This document shows, piece by piece, positions 27,977-37,640 of a DNA stretch of 64,000 nt. How positions within the stretch are numbered: the first letter of the stretch is position 1; each line of letters starts with the position of its first letter. Source of the DNA: Cryomorphaceae bacterium 1068 (GTDB lineage Bacteria > Bacteroidota > Bacteroidia > Flavobacteriales_D > Cryomorphaceae); the NCBI GenBank assembly GCA_027214385.1, contig JAPVXR010000014.1, positions 56,213-120,212 of the forward strand, written 5' to 3'. The notes beneath the pieces were generated by a model that searched no databases, had not been told where the DNA came from, and saw nothing but the letters and a program-made list of their open reading frames with translations. The position numbers and the translations under genes were made by a program.

Positions 27977-30900
27977 ATGATTAGATTTTCAGTCCTATTC
28001 ATCTTTCTATTTCTTTCACTTTTGAGTGCTGGTCAATTCTCCACACCTACGGTTATTTCGAACACCTCTATACAGCCTACTGAGGTAAAACTACATGACT
28101 TAGACGGTGATGGAGATCTCGACGTACTTTCTAATGCTATTGCGTCGGATGGACTTGTCTGGATTGAGAATCTCGGGGCAGGTGAGTTTTCAGACCCGAT
28201 TTTTGTTACAGCAAGTACTCAAGGTCAATCTTTTTTCGAGGCAATGGACATCGACGGAGACTTTGATCTCGACATCATTTCCGTATCAAATGGAGATAAT
28301 AAAGTAGCTTGGTATGCCAACGATGGGGTGGGAAACTTTGGTCCTCAAAACGTGATTTCTTCTGAAGAAGGTTCGCCTGATGCTCTGGAGGCAGTTGACT
28401 TTGATCTGGATGGCGATGTGGATATCATAGTGGGATATAGCAGTGTGGCAGGAGTTGGATGGTTTCAGAATACAGGTGGAGGTGAATTTCTTCCTCTGGA
28501 AAACCTGCTGAATATTGATCACGACATGGCAGCAGTGCGAGTAGCCGATTTATCAGGAGACGGAAATTTTGATCTGATCGTTGCGTCACAAATTGATTTT
28601 TACAATGAACTCAAGTGGTTCGAGAACCAAGGGAATGGGACGTTCGATACCGATGCCCCCAATGTCATCTCGTCATTGGTAGGCAAACCCTACATAACTC
28701 CGCCTTTCGACATAGATGAAGACGGAGACATCGATGTGATCGCACCAGAGTCCGGAGGGCAAGTAAAGTGGTATCAGAATTTAGGAAATGGAACATTTGA
28801 AACAAACGTTGCCATTGACTTTGGCGACTACCTCAGTAATTATGTGCTCACCGATATTGATGGTGATAACGACCTCGATTTAATTGGTACCAACCTCTTT
28901 TTTTTACAGGAAGACAACCGACTGTGGCTATTCGAAAATTTAGGGAACTTTCAATTTGGTGAGGGACAAATTATAGAGGATACGCCAACACATGCAAAGT
29001 TTTTAACCGCAGGTGATCTCGATGGAGATGGGTATCCCGAATTGGTTACCGGCTCAATTGTAGAAACTCAAATTACATTATATGAGAATGAAGGGTCTGG
29101 AAATTACGGTCCACAAATTGAATTGACAAAAGGTCTGTCGAGGGTGAAGAGTCTTTCTTTGGTAGATGTCGACGGAGACGGTCTGGAAGATCTTTTGTGT
29201 GCCTCAAACGGGGACGACAAGGTTGTTTGGTTCCCGCGGATGGATAATACGAGTTTTGGTCCTCAGGTTACCCTTACCAATCAATTTTACTACTTGCAGG
29301 GTGCTGAATTGGAAGATGTGGATCAAGATGGAGACTTGGATCTCATCGCAGTCTCAAATACATTGATTGATGCAGGTTGGCTCGAGAATAACGGCGATTT
29401 TGAGTTTGGTGAATACCATCCTATTCATCAATCAACAACCATAGAAGGTGGATTTATTTCAGCGGGAATACCTCAGATTGTTGATCTGGATCAAGATGGG
29501 GATTTTGATATCCTGACAAGCTATTTTGATTTTGGTGCGCCCTCGCAAATCATTGGATTTCGCAATGAAGGAGACGGTCAGTTTTCTGACTCTTTGGTCC
29601 TGGCCAATGTTCAGGGAGGCGTGTCATTTCTGACTACTGCCGATGTGAACGGTGATGGGAATTTAGATTTTCTGACCCGAGCAGGTACCACGGGTATTTC
29701 ATATGTTGAAAATCTTGGGGATGGCGAATATGCCTCTCCTCTCACACAGCAAATTACCGAACCCGAAGAGAATATTTATGATTTTGTGCCCGTCAATACC
29801 GATGATGACGAGGATATGGACTTGTTCGTTATTACAACCTCAAACAATCAATTTACTCTGAATCACTATGAAAATTTGGATGGGAACGGTCTAGTCGAAC
29901 AAGGCTCAATTTCTATTGAGAATATCAATCATTATGGTGATTTTTATTTTGAAGCGATTGACATCGATTCAGACGGTCTGATGGATTTGGTGATGGCTGA
30001 GGCCGATGCCAATGAAGTCGTTTGGTTTCGGTTTTTAGGGGATGGAAATTTTGCACCACGACAGGGGCTTACCAACCAAATTGAGAAACCTTCCTTTTTC
30101 ATCTCCGAGGACATAAATGGCGATGGCGATTTCGATCTCATTGTAGGCTCAGAGGGGCAAGGTACCGTTCATGTTTTAGAAAATCTTTTTGTGCCTCCCG
30201 TCCAAGTGGCCAGTGGAACCGTTTTTGCTGATCTCAACCAAGATGGGGTCTTTGATGTGGAAGACCAAGGGTTGGATGCTATTTTCATGAGTAGTTCACC
30301 ACAAACTTCTTGGGCATTTACATACAATAACGGGCAGTACAGCTTTTCTTCCGAGATAGGCTCTGAATATTCCTACGAGATATTCCCGGAAGGATTAGCG
30401 GGATGGGAGCTTACCACAGCCGCTTCTTATACTATATACACTGATAGTGCGGAGCTTGATCAAACAAATCTAGATTTCGGGTTTTACCCGAATGAATTTT
30501 CTACTTCGTTAGAGGTGAATTTAACCGGTGGATTTCCCCGATGCAATCAAGAGACGAACTATTGGATAAACATTTCCAATGAAGGAACGACCCTTCCATC
30601 GGGAGTAATTCGTTTGGAGTTGGCCGATGATCTCACTTACTTGACTTCAAGTCAAGAACCCGATTCAGTTGATGGTCAAAATCTTTACTGGTCTTACGAT
30701 AGCATCCCTTATTTCTCGACGTTGGGGATTTTGGTGACAGTTGAAATGCCTCCATTTACGAGTATCGGAGAATTACTCGAATCTGTTTTGCAAGTCGATG
30801 AAAGAGATGAGTCTAACGCTATTCTTTCCACATACTCTGATACGCTTGAGCAGTATTTGGTGTGTGCTTATGATCCCAATGATAAGTCCGTCAGCCCTGT

Positions 30901-31771
30901 GGGAAATGGTGAAGAGGGCTACATAGCACTCGATCAGGAGTTGGAGTATTTAATTCGCTTTCAGAATACAGGGACCGATACGGCACTAACGGTCGTTGTT
31001 CGCGATTACCTGTGTCAGGAATTGGACTGGTCGACTTTTGAGCCTGTAGCGAGTAGTCATCCAATGCAAGTCTCACTTTCCGAAGAAGGGTTGGCCACAT
31101 TTACGTTCGACAACATTATGCTGCCTGATAGCAATGTTGATTTTTTGGGTAGCCAGGGCTTTTTGAAATTTCGTATTCTTCCTGAAGATAACCTACTGCC
31201 GAATACACCTATTAGCAATAAAGCCGATATCTATTTTGACTTCAATCCACCCATCACGACCAACGAAGTACACAATACTATTGAATGTTATGAGGCGCCC
31301 GAGCCAATGATTTCTTATGCTTTCCCAGCATTGTCGGCAGGTGAAGAAGGAATTTACTACCAGTGGTATTTCAACGAGGAGTTGATTCCCGGTGCCAATT
31401 CTAATGAATATGTGCCTGAGGAAAATGGCTTCTACTCGGTTATGGTGAAGGATGAGAACAACTGCAATTCCCTATCAGAGGCGTTTAACTATGCGCTAAC
31501 TTCCATTCACGAAACCGCGGAAATCGCCGCTAGGATTTATCCAAACCCATTTCGTGGAAGTACATTGATTTCTTTTGGAAAGGACCCAGCGGGCGAGTAT
31601 GACTTTATTTTGTACAATCTTCAGGGAGTTGAAGTAGATCGAGTGAATCGAATTGCTGGATTTGAGTATATCTACCAATCTCACCGTTTAAGCGGAGGCG
31701 TATATCTGAGCTGCCTTTTGAACCGCTCTTCCGGAAGACGGATTTTCTTAGAGAAATTGATTGTGCAATAG
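27977..31771 (+). CDS. Giant FG-GAP/VCBS repeat protein with T9SS type A domain
   Basis: 1264 residues. Signal peptide MIRFSVLFIFLFLSLLSAGQ. About 12-14 FG-GAP/VCBS repeats fill residues ~25-730, each with a Ca-binding loop of the DxDGDGDxD type (LDGDGDLDVL, IDEDGDIDVI). A SdrD-like segment (GTVFADLNQDGVFDVEDQG) follows at ~737. Next are a 'CAYDPNDKSVSP' module with QNTGTD and YFDFNPPI typical of DUF7619, an Ig-like piece, and a type A sorting domain (IYPNPFRGS to the end). It is probably a calcium-dependent surface adhesin or recognition protein; the ligand is unknown. Confidence 0.9.
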   Translation: MIRFSVLFIFLFLSLLSAGQFSTPTVISNTSIQPTEVKLHDLDGDGDLDVLSNAIASDGLVWIENLGAGEFSDPIFVTASTQGQSFFEAMDIDGDFDLDIISVSNGDNKVAWYANDGVGNFGPQNVISSEEGSPDALEAVDFDLDGDVDIIVGYSSVAGVGWFQNTGGGEFLPLENLLNIDHDMAAVRVADLSGDGNFDLIVASQIDFYNELKWFENQGNGTFDTDAPNVISSLVGKPYITPPFDIDEDGDIDVIAPESGGQVKWYQNLGNGTFETNVAIDFGDYLSNYVLTDIDGDNDLDLIGTNLFFLQEDNRLWLFENLGNFQFGEGQIIEDTPTHAKFLTAGDLDGDGYPELVTGSIVETQITLYENEGSGNYGPQIELTKGLSRVKSLSLVDVDGDGLEDLLCASNGDDKVVWFPRMDNTSFGPQVTLTNQFYYLQGAELEDVDQDGDLDLIAVSNTLIDAGWLENNGDFEFGEYHPIHQSTTIEGGFISAGIPQIVDLDQDGDFDILTSYFDFGAPSQIIGFRNEGDGQFSDSLVLANVQGGVSFLTTADVNGDGNLDFLTRAGTTGISYVENLGDGEYASPLTQQITEPEENIYDFVPVNTDDDEDMDLFVITTSNNQFTLNHYENLDGNGLVEQGSISIENINHYGDFYFEAIDIDSDGLMDLVMAEADANEVVWFRFLGDGNFAPRQGLTNQIEKPSFFISEDINGDGDFDLIVGSEGQGTVHVLENLFVPPVQVASGTVFADLNQDGVFDVEDQGLDAIFMSSSPQTSWAFTYNNGQYSFSSEIGSEYSYEIFPEGLAGWELTTAASYTIYTDSAELDQTNLDFGFYPNEFSTSLEVNLTGGFPRCNQETNYWINISNEGTTLPSGVIRLELADDLTYLTSSQEPDSVDGQNLYWSYDSIPYFSTLGILVTVEMPPFTSIGELLESVLQVDERDESNAILSTYSDTLEQYLVCAYDPNDKSVSPVGNGEEGYIALDQELEYLIRFQNTGTDTALTVVVRDYLCQELDWSTFEPVASSHPMQVSLSEEGLATFTFDNIMLPDSNVDFLGSQGFLKFRILPEDNLLPNTPISNKADIYFDFNPPITTNEVHNTIECYEAPEPMISYAFPALSAGEEGIYYQWYFNEELIPGANSNEYVPEENGFYSVMVKDENNCNSLSEAFNYALTSIHETAEIAARIYPNPFRGSTLISFGKDPAGEYDFILYNLQGVEVDRVNRIAGFEYIYQSHRLSGGVYLSCLLNRSSGRRIFLEKLIVQ

Positions 31772-31871
31772 GACGGTTGAATAGCCCATTCTTTTTTGTT
31801 AAAGATTTGAATCTTGAGTTGAACTCAACCAATATCTGTTTTCTATTAAATTAGCAGCACAAACCCCTATT

Positions 31872-32405
31872 ATGGAACTAGAAACACACAACCTCGGCAT
31901 AGGCGCCCGAGTGAAGCACCCCACATTCGGTGAAGGAATCGTTGTAGATATGGATGTCTCTATCCTTCAAATTTTCTTCAAAGGCGAAGGTGACCGCGAA
32001 ATATCTAGATCATTCGATGGTCTGGAAGTTTTGGAATCACCCAAAGAAGTGGATGAGTCGATCGGGATCGATGATGTCAAGAATGCCATGAAATCTATTC
32101 TAAAGGACTTTTCTGATCTGAGTCACGTGGTTGATCTTGGTGAAAAATGGGATGGCGGCAAGATGGTACTGGTGCCCGGCAATACTGATCTTCAATCGAA
32201 GGAGATTCCAATCGATACCTTCTTTCACAAAATTGTGATGGTGAGAGACCGATTGAGAGTCTTGGAGCAGAACATCAACTCGCATGATGTGTTAACAGAT
32301 AGCGACAAAGTTCATTTGCAGCAGTACATCAGTCGGATCTATGGCTCTTTGACTACGTTTAATGTGCTGTTTGCTGAGAAAAAAGATCATTTTTCGAGTA
32401 AGTAA
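31872..32405 (+). CDS. Conserved protein with an N-terminal 'HPTFGEG' strand motif
   Basis: 177 residues, soluble. The first ~55 residues (GARVKHPTFGEGIVVDMD ... ISRSFDGLEVL) resemble the small SH3-like cap seen at the end of UvrD/PcrA helicases and in CarD-like proteins. The rest is helical, with no motif I recognise. It stands alone before the structured RNA at 32455. Function unknown. Confidence 0.6.
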   Translation: MELETHNLGIGARVKHPTFGEGIVVDMDVSILQIFFKGEGDREISRSFDGLEVLESPKEVDESIGIDDVKNAMKSILKDFSDLSHVVDLGEKWDGGKMVLVPGNTDLQSKEIPIDTFFHKIVMVRDRLRVLEQNINSHDVLTDSDKVHLQQYISRIYGSLTTFNVLFAEKKDHFSSK

Positions 32406-32443
32406 TTTGCTCTTCTTTGGTTTTATTCCTCGGGTAATTCCCG

Positions 32444-32451
32444 TAATTTTG
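32444..32451 (+). promoter_or_regulatory. -7 promoter element TAATTTTG (structured RNA / queE)
   Basis: A perfect TAnnTTTG whose predicted start (~32457) is the first base of the structured RNA described next. A TTTG at 32416 is 24 bases upstream, a long spacer. Confidence 0.5.
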
Positions 32452-32456
32452 ACGCC

Positions 32457-32668
32457 TAAGGAAGTAAACGAACTCCCGTGCGAGCTATAAGTTTGAAAAA
32501 CTAACATTTTATGTAATTGGAGCCTAACTTGCTTTGGTTAGGGCGGGCCTCGATCCACTAGTTGGGTTTTCGCATTTTGCGAACGAGAGGATTACCGATC
32601 TAAGGCGGAAGCTTCATCCATGTCGTTTAGAGTTTTTCTAAACACTCACCTCGCACGGGTTTCCTTTC
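32457..32668 (+). ncRNA. Candidate structured RNA, 6S-like, upstream of queE
   Basis: A ~210-base stretch without an ORF. It is closed by a perfect 10-bp helix CCCGTGCGAG (32475-32484) / CTCGCACGGG (32650-32659), extended outward by imperfect purine/pyrimidine pairing. Just inside the 3' strand is a small hairpin GTTTAG-7 nt-CTAAAC (32625-32643), facing an A/U-rich 5' strand. Further in there is a GCCTAAC/GTTAGGGC hairpin, and the tip is TTCGCA-TTT-TGCGAA (32569-32583). A rod closed on itself with a central bubble carrying a hairpin on its 3' side is the 6S RNA plan. Alternatives are a cis-acting queE leader or an unclassified RNA. No terminator follows. Confidence 0.5.
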
Positions 32669-32675
32669 CACTACC

Positions 32676-33311
32676 ATGTCAGTATCCCCTGAAATAATTT
32701 CTGAAGTAAAAGTCGACGCTCTGCCAGTGATGGAAGAGTTTTACACCATCCAAGGCGAAGGTGCCCACACAGGAACGGCTGCCTATTTTATTCGCTTAGG
32801 TGGCTGCGATGTGGGTTGCGTTTGGTGTGATGTAAAAGAGAGTTGGGATGCTTCTGCTCATCCAAGAAAGACCGTTACGGAATTAGCCGAAAGTGCCACA
32901 GCCTCGGGAGCTGAAGTAGTCGTAATTACGGGTGGAGAGCCTGCTATGTACGATTTAGAAACCCTCACCACGGCGCTGATTGAAAAAGGATTGAGAACCC
33001 ACATCGAAACGTCAGGTGCCCACCCACTCACGGGAGAATGGCACTGGGTTTGCTTCTCACCGAAAAAATTCAAGTCACCGATCGATGCGGTTTGTGAGAA
33101 AGCTGATGAACTTAAAGTGGTGGCTTACAACAAACACGATTTTAAGTGGGCCGAAACTCATGCAGCAAAGGTTCGTAAAGACTGTCAGCTATATTTACAA
33201 CCCGAATGGGACAAGGCAAAAGCCATGACTCCCTTGATCATCGACTACGTTAAAGAAAACCCGAAATGGCGCATCTCTCTTCAGACTCACAAATACATGG
33301 ACATTCCTTGA
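32676..33311 (+). CDS. queE: 7-carboxy-7-deazaguanine synthase
   Basis: 211 residues; radical SAM enzyme that contracts 6-carboxy-tetrahydropterin to 7-carboxy-7-deazaguanine in queuosine synthesis. The [4Fe-4S] site is CDVGCVWC (C-x3-C-x2-C) at ~44-51, preceded by FYTIQGEGAHTGTAAYFIRL and followed by VITGGEPAMYD. The stop TGA overlaps the next ATG by one base (TGATG). Confidence 0.95.
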   Translation: MSVSPEIISEVKVDALPVMEEFYTIQGEGAHTGTAAYFIRLGGCDVGCVWCDVKESWDASAHPRKTVTELAESATASGAEVVVITGGEPAMYDLETLTTALIEKGLRTHIETSGAHPLTGEWHWVCFSPKKFKSPIDAVCEKADELKVVAYNKHDFKWAETHAAKVRKDCQLYLQPEWDKAKAMTPLIIDYVKENPKWRISLQTHKYMDIP

Positions 33312-35257
33312 TGAAATTATTCAAGCTATTTGTTCCTGCTCTTTTTTTATTTGCTTTTCATTCTAACGCTCAATCTCAAGATTATACTACAACTGACAAG
33401 AAGGCGATTCGCTCTTTCGAGAATGCCATGAACGCTTTCGACGCCAGAAACTACGATTTAGCTTTAGCACTGATCGATGAGGCGCTGGAAAGAGAGAACG
33501 GGTTTATTGAGGCTCACTTACTCAGTTTTGAGGTCTGCACGGAAATGCGCGATTATGATTGTGCCAAGAAATCACTTAGGAAAGCCATCGCTATTGATCC
33601 TGAGTTCTATGCCAATGCACACTTTTTTCTAGGAGCCCTTGAGATGAACGATGGAGAATACGAAGCTGCCAAGCAAGGTTTTGAAACGTTTCTTTCATTC
33701 GATCGCATCAGCTCCGAAATGGCAGAAAAGGCAAATGCCGAATTGCTTAACTGTATGTTTGCTTTGGACAAAATTCAGAATCCGGTGGATTTCAATCCCA
33801 TCAATTTGGGTGAAAACATCAACAGCCCATTTCCTGAGTACTATCCGACCATTACAGCTGATGATCGTCAACTTATTTACACGCGTCTCATAAATGACCC
33901 TGAGGCCTATCAGGGTAAGAATGAAGATTTTTATATGGCTTTCAAGGACGGAGAGAACTGGCGTGCCTCTTTCCCCCTTGGCGCAATCAACACGACTTAC
34001 AACGAGGGTGCTCCCGCAATCTCGGGTGATGGCCGTGTATTGATTTATACGGCGTGTGAACTTTTTGGAGAGTATGGTGGCAATAGAAGAGGATTCGGCT
34101 CTTGCGATCTCTTTATGTCGGAAAGACAAGGGAATACATGGTCCCCTCCTGTAAACCTTGGTCCCGATGTCAATACTTCTGCATGGGAATCACAACCCTC
34201 ACTTTCAGCCGACGGTCAAACGATTTATTTCGTTCGAGGTTATCCTACTGCTTCAGGTAACAAGGAACAGGACATTCATGTAGCGAAAAGAAACGCTGAT
34301 GGAACATGGGGTGGAGCCGTCAAGCTTCCTCGAACGGTTAATTCGCGGGGTAAGGAAGAATCAGCGCACATTCATCCCGATGGCAAAACGCTCTACTTCT
34401 CTTCCAATGGACACATAGGAATGGGAGGGCTCGATATTTTCATGTCTCAGAAAATGGACAATGGCAAGTGGTCGGAGCCAGTCAATTTGGGTTACCCCAT
34501 TAACACCCACAAGGATGAAAACAGTCTTTTGGTTTCTCCAAATGGTGAGATCGCCTATTTTGCGTCAAGCCGCGAAGGAGGTTTCGGAAATTTGGACATG
34601 TACAGTTTTGTATTGCCAAAAGAAGTGCGTCCAACACCCGTTACTTTTGCACAAGGTTTAGTGGTCGATTCAGATACCAAGAAGCCCGTTGAAGCATTAC
34701 TTCGATTGAGTGATGTTTCTTCACAGAGTTTGACCTCTCAGCTGAATAGTGATGCAGTATCAGGCGAATTTCTTATTGCTTTACCTGCAGGCAAAACTTA
34801 CGCCTTAAGCGTTACTGCTGAAGGATACCTCTTGCATTCAGAGACGTTTTCACTCAAAGAGAATAAAGGCAATGAGCCTTATGCTCTGACCGTTGAGCTA
34901 AAAAAGATCAAAGAGGGAACCGCTATCGTACTGCAAAACATCTTCTTTGATTTGGATAAGGATCAAATGAAAATCGAGTCACTTTCTGAATTGAAAGAAC
35001 TGGCCGGTTTCCTGAACACAAACCCTGAAGTTCGGATTGAAATCTCAGGACATACCGATAATCAAGGTGCTGCCGATTACAACGAAGACCTTTCCTTGCG
35101 ACGTGCAAACGCCGTTAAGAAGTACCTTGTAGAACGAGAAAGCATAGAGGCTGATCGATTGGAAACAAAAGGATACGGAGCTTTGAAACCGCTTGTATCG
35201 AACGATACTGAAGAAGGCAAAGCAAAAAACAGGCGTACGGAGTTTAAGGTGCTGTAG
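33311..35257 (+). CDS. OmpA-family outer-membrane protein with TPR and PD40 propeller
   Basis: 648 residues. Signal peptide MKLFKLFVPALFLFAFHSNA. TPR-like helices occupy ~25-145 (NYDLALALIDEALERENG), a WD40-like/PD40 propeller ~165-430 (SADGQTIYFVRGYP, HPDGKTLYFSSNG), a carboxypeptidase-regulatory-like beta domain ~440-515, and a C-terminal OmpA peptidoglycan-binding domain with IFFDLDKDQ and SGHTDNQGAADYNEDLSLRR. The layout matches PorE-type and related OmpA proteins that tie outer-membrane complexes to peptidoglycan. ATG 33311 overlaps the queE stop. Confidence 0.88.
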   Translation: MKLFKLFVPALFLFAFHSNAQSQDYTTTDKKAIRSFENAMNAFDARNYDLALALIDEALERENGFIEAHLLSFEVCTEMRDYDCAKKSLRKAIAIDPEFYANAHFFLGALEMNDGEYEAAKQGFETFLSFDRISSEMAEKANAELLNCMFALDKIQNPVDFNPINLGENINSPFPEYYPTITADDRQLIYTRLINDPEAYQGKNEDFYMAFKDGENWRASFPLGAINTTYNEGAPAISGDGRVLIYTACELFGEYGGNRRGFGSCDLFMSERQGNTWSPPVNLGPDVNTSAWESQPSLSADGQTIYFVRGYPTASGNKEQDIHVAKRNADGTWGGAVKLPRTVNSRGKEESAHIHPDGKTLYFSSNGHIGMGGLDIFMSQKMDNGKWSEPVNLGYPINTHKDENSLLVSPNGEIAYFASSREGGFGNLDMYSFVLPKEVRPTPVTFAQGLVVDSDTKKPVEALLRLSDVSSQSLTSQLNSDAVSGEFLIALPAGKTYALSVTAEGYLLHSETFSLKENKGNEPYALTVELKKIKEGTAIVLQNIFFDLDKDQMKIESLSELKELAGFLNTNPEVRIEISGHTDNQGAADYNEDLSLRRANAVKKYLVERESIEADRLETKGYGALKPLVSNDTEEGKAKNRRTEFKVL

Positions 35258-35319
35258 AAAATATCCTAAGTCTTTGAATAAAAAGTGACTGACCACTTGA
35301 AGAAGATGGCTGTCTCTTT

Positions 35320-35327
35320 TACATTTG
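35320..35327 (+). promoter_or_regulatory. Promoter TTG-20-TACATTTG, very short leader
   Basis: A perfect TAnnTTTG with a CTTG at 35296-35299 as -33 (20-base spacer). It ends only 6 bases before the ATG at 35334, so the transcript should be nearly leaderless. Confidence 0.5.
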
Positions 35328-35333
35328 TAGGAT

Positions 35334-35765
35334 ATGGAAATGCTTAAAAAACGGTTTTTCGTAGCATGGGGCCTATCGGTTGTGGTTATGATGGCTTTAA
35401 GCTTTCTCTGGCACGGAGTTATCCTAAACGACTTCATTCATATTCCCAAGCCCTACGGTCTGTTTTACGGTCTGGCAGTGCTCACCTACATCCTGATCGG
35501 ATTTGTGCTCACCTTCGTATTTACCTACCTCAGTATGGGAATCGGTATTAAAATGAAAGGGGGCTTTATGGGACTGGCTTTAGGTTTTTTCATCTATCTG
35601 ATCGCCTTTGTTTTGGGAGTTTCATTTAAAGGCTCAGGCACCGAACATGTCGTGGTAGACTTTGCTTGGCAGATGATCGAGCAAGGAATCGGAGGCGGGG
35701 TAGTGGGCTTTGTTTATGAAATGGCCAGACGTCGAGATCAAGTCGTTTTAAGCGATCGTCAATAG
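35334..35765 (+). CDS. Small four-helix membrane protein of unknown function
   Basis: 143 residues with about four hydrophobic segments (FFVAWGLSVVVMMALSFLW, YGLAVLTYILIGFVLTFVF, GFMGLALGFFIYLIAFVLGV, IGGGVVGFVYEMA). No motif identifies the family. It is monocistronic with its own promoter, and its last 7 bases overlap the convergent rarA stop. Confidence 0.6.
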   Translation: MEMLKKRFFVAWGLSVVVMMALSFLWHGVILNDFIHIPKPYGLFYGLAVLTYILIGFVLTFVFTYLSMGIGIKMKGGFMGLALGFFIYLIAFVLGVSFKGSGTEHVVVDFAWQMIEQGIGGGVVGFVYEMARRRDQVVLSDRQ

Positions 35766-37036
35766 CCGTACTTCCCTTGCCACAAGGTATTGAGTTGTTT
35801 CCTCATTTCTCTTTCTCGAGCATTATTACCGGGCGCATAAAAGCGCATTTCTTTGATTTCCTCCGGGAGGTATTCCTGAGCTTTGAAGTTGTTTTCGTAA
35901 GAATGGCTGTACTTGTAATTATCTCCGTAACCCAAGTCTTTCATCAACTTGGTTGGTGCATTCCTGAGGTGGAGTGGAACCGCTAAATTCCCCGTTTCTC
36001 TCACCTTGCTCATGGCCATATTGATAGCCTCGTAAGAAGCGTTGCTTTTGGCACTTGAAGCGAGGTATACCGCGCATTGACTCAGTACTATTCGACCTTC
36101 AGGCAATCCGATTTTTGCAACCGCATCAAAGGTAGCATTGGCCAATACCAATCCTGTAGGGTTCGCATTTCCAATGTCTTCACTTGCTAGAATGATGAGC
36201 CTGCGTGCAATGAACTTGGGGTCTTCACCACCTTCAATCATCCGGGCAAGCCAGTAGACGGCACCGTTGGGGTCGCTTCCGCGAATGGATTTAATGAAGG
36301 CTGAAATGATATCGTAATGCTGCTCTCCATCTTTGTCGTAGATGGTCGGGTTATTCCGAACGACTTCTTTTACCAGATCGTTGGTAATTTCCTTTTCGCC
36401 GGAAGGCAAAGCTTGAATCACTGAATCAAGAATGTTGAGCAGCTTTCGAGCATCCCCGCCACTTAGACGAAGCAAGTACTCATCCTCTTTCAGTTTAACA
36501 CCTTCCTTCTTTAGCTCCTCATCCTGCGTGATGGCTCGATTTACCAAGAGTTGCAAATCGGCTTTTTCCAGAGGCTTCAATACATGGACCTGACAGCGGG
36601 AGAGTAGAGCCGAGTTGACCTCGAAAGAGGGATTTTCTGTAGTTGCTCCCACGAGGGTGAGTACTCCTTTCTCTACGGCACCCAAAAGTGAGTCTTGTTG
36701 CGATTTACTGAATCGGTGAATCTCATCGATGAAGAGAATGGCATTACCCTGACCGAAAAAACCTTGAGATTCCACTTTCGCAATGATCTCTCGAATATCT
36801 TTAACTCCGGAATTGATGGCGCTCAAGGTGTAAAAAGGTCGATCGAGCGAGGAGGCCAGGATCTTGGCCAGGGTGGTCTTACCTACCCCGGGAGGTCCCC
36901 AGAAAATAATGGAAGGGATCAAACCTCGATCGAGTGCTTTACGGAAAACCGCATTTTTTCCAACTAAATGTTCCTGACCGATATACTCGTCAAGATTGGT
37001 TGGGCGCATCCGTTCGGCAAGTGGTGTGTGATTCAT
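35759..37036 (-). CDS. rarA: Replication-associated recombination protein A (MgsA/WRNIP1 family AAA+ ATPase)
   Basis: 425 residues; an AAA+ tetramer acting at stalled replication forks. RP-x(5)-EYIGQEHL is near the start, Walker A is WGPPGVGKTT (~46-55), Walker B ILFIDEIHRF, sensor GATTENPSF, and the C-terminal MgsA region (YWLARMIEGGEDPKFIARRL) is complete. The ATG at 37036 is only 4 bases after a TAGTTTTG promoter element. Confidence 0.96.
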   Translation of the reverse strand: MNHTPLAERMRPTNLDEYIGQEHLVGKNAVFRKALDRGLIPSIIFWGPPGVGKTTLAKILASSLDRPFYTLSAINSGVKDIREIIAKVESQGFFGQGNAILFIDEIHRFSKSQQDSLLGAVEKGVLTLVGATTENPSFEVNSALLSRCQVHVLKPLEKADLQLLVNRAITQDEELKKEGVKLKEDEYLLRLSGGDARKLLNILDSVIQALPSGEKEITNDLVKEVVRNNPTIYDKDGEQHYDIISAFIKSIRGSDPNGAVYWLARMIEGGEDPKFIARRLIILASEDIGNANPTGLVLANATFDAVAKIGLPEGRIVLSQCAVYLASSAKSNASYEAINMAMSKVRETGNLAVPLHLRNAPTKLMKDLGYGDNYKYSHSYENNFKAQEYLPEEIKEMRFYAPGNNAREREMRKQLNTLWQGKYGY

Positions 37037-37040
37037 AGTG

Positions 37041-37048
37041 CAAAACTA
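37041..37048 (-). promoter_or_regulatory. -7 promoter element TAGTTTTG (rarA), leaderless geometry
   Basis: A perfect TAnnTTTG separated from the rarA ATG by only CACT. With transcription starting 5-7 bases downstream, the mRNA would begin at or next to the start codon. Confidence 0.45.
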
Positions 37049-37167
37049 ATCAAGGTTTTTTTGGGGTAGCGTAAATAGATTACGTTCTATGTAAGTAATA
37101 TTGCTTCGTGTTAGAACAATCGGCCTTTGATGTTGTCATTCACTATACCGATAAAGCACTAAAACAA

Positions 37168-37629
37168 ATGGAATACTTAAAAGAAGGAGATGCCGCTCCG
37201 AAATTTACGGCCACAGATCAAAACGGAAATGAAGTTTCTGACGCTGACTTTCGAGGAAAGAAAACAATTCTTTATTTTTATCCGAAGGACAATACTCCGG
37301 GATGTACGAAGGAGGCGTGTGATTTCAGGGATAATTATGAGATGCTTGCCAAGCAGGGCTTTCAAGTTATAGGCGTAAGTGCTGATACCGAAAAATCACA
37401 TCAGAAATTTATTGACAAATACGATTTGCCTTTTTCATTGATTTCTGATCCTGAGAAGGGGATGATTCAAAAATACCACGCTTGGGGTCCGAAGAAGTTT
37501 ATGGGCCGAGAGTACGATGGAATTCACCGAATCACTTATGTGATTGATGAAAACGGAAAAATTGAAAAAACCATAGCAAAAGTAAAAACCAAAGAAGCCT
37601 CCAAGCAGGTGCTGGAAGCTCTCGCATAA
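37168..37629 (+). CDS. bcp: Thioredoxin-dependent thiol peroxidase (Bcp/PrxQ)
   Basis: 153 residues. It reduces hydroperoxides. The peroxidatic Cys is in [12 protein letters not shown], with the resolving Cys five residues on, as in Prx[19 protein letters not shown] and the terminal [11 protein letters not shown] are typical. ATG 37168 ([11 protein letters not shown]) fits the family length; a GTG at 37108 is less likely. recA follows after 11 bases. Confidence 0.94.
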   Translation: MEYLKEGDAAPKFTATDQNGNEVSDADFRGKKTILYFYPKDNTPGCTKEACDFRDNYEMLAKQGFQVIGVSADTEKSHQKFIDKYDLPFSLISDPEKGMIQKYHAWGPKKFMGREYDGIHRITYVIDENGKIEKTIAKVKTKEASKQVLEALA

Positions 37630-37640
37630 AACCTATCATT

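Noticed and set aside
27977..30200. CRISPR-like or recent tandem DNA repeat in the FG-GAP gene
   Set aside because: The repeats are protein-level Ca-binding motifs with diverged DNA; no identical direct repeats with spacers.
32457..32668. PreQ1 riboswitch upstream of queE
   Set aside because: Known preQ1 classes are short; this segment is ~210 bases closed by a long end-to-end helix with no terminator or start-site sequestration visible. A cis role is still possible.
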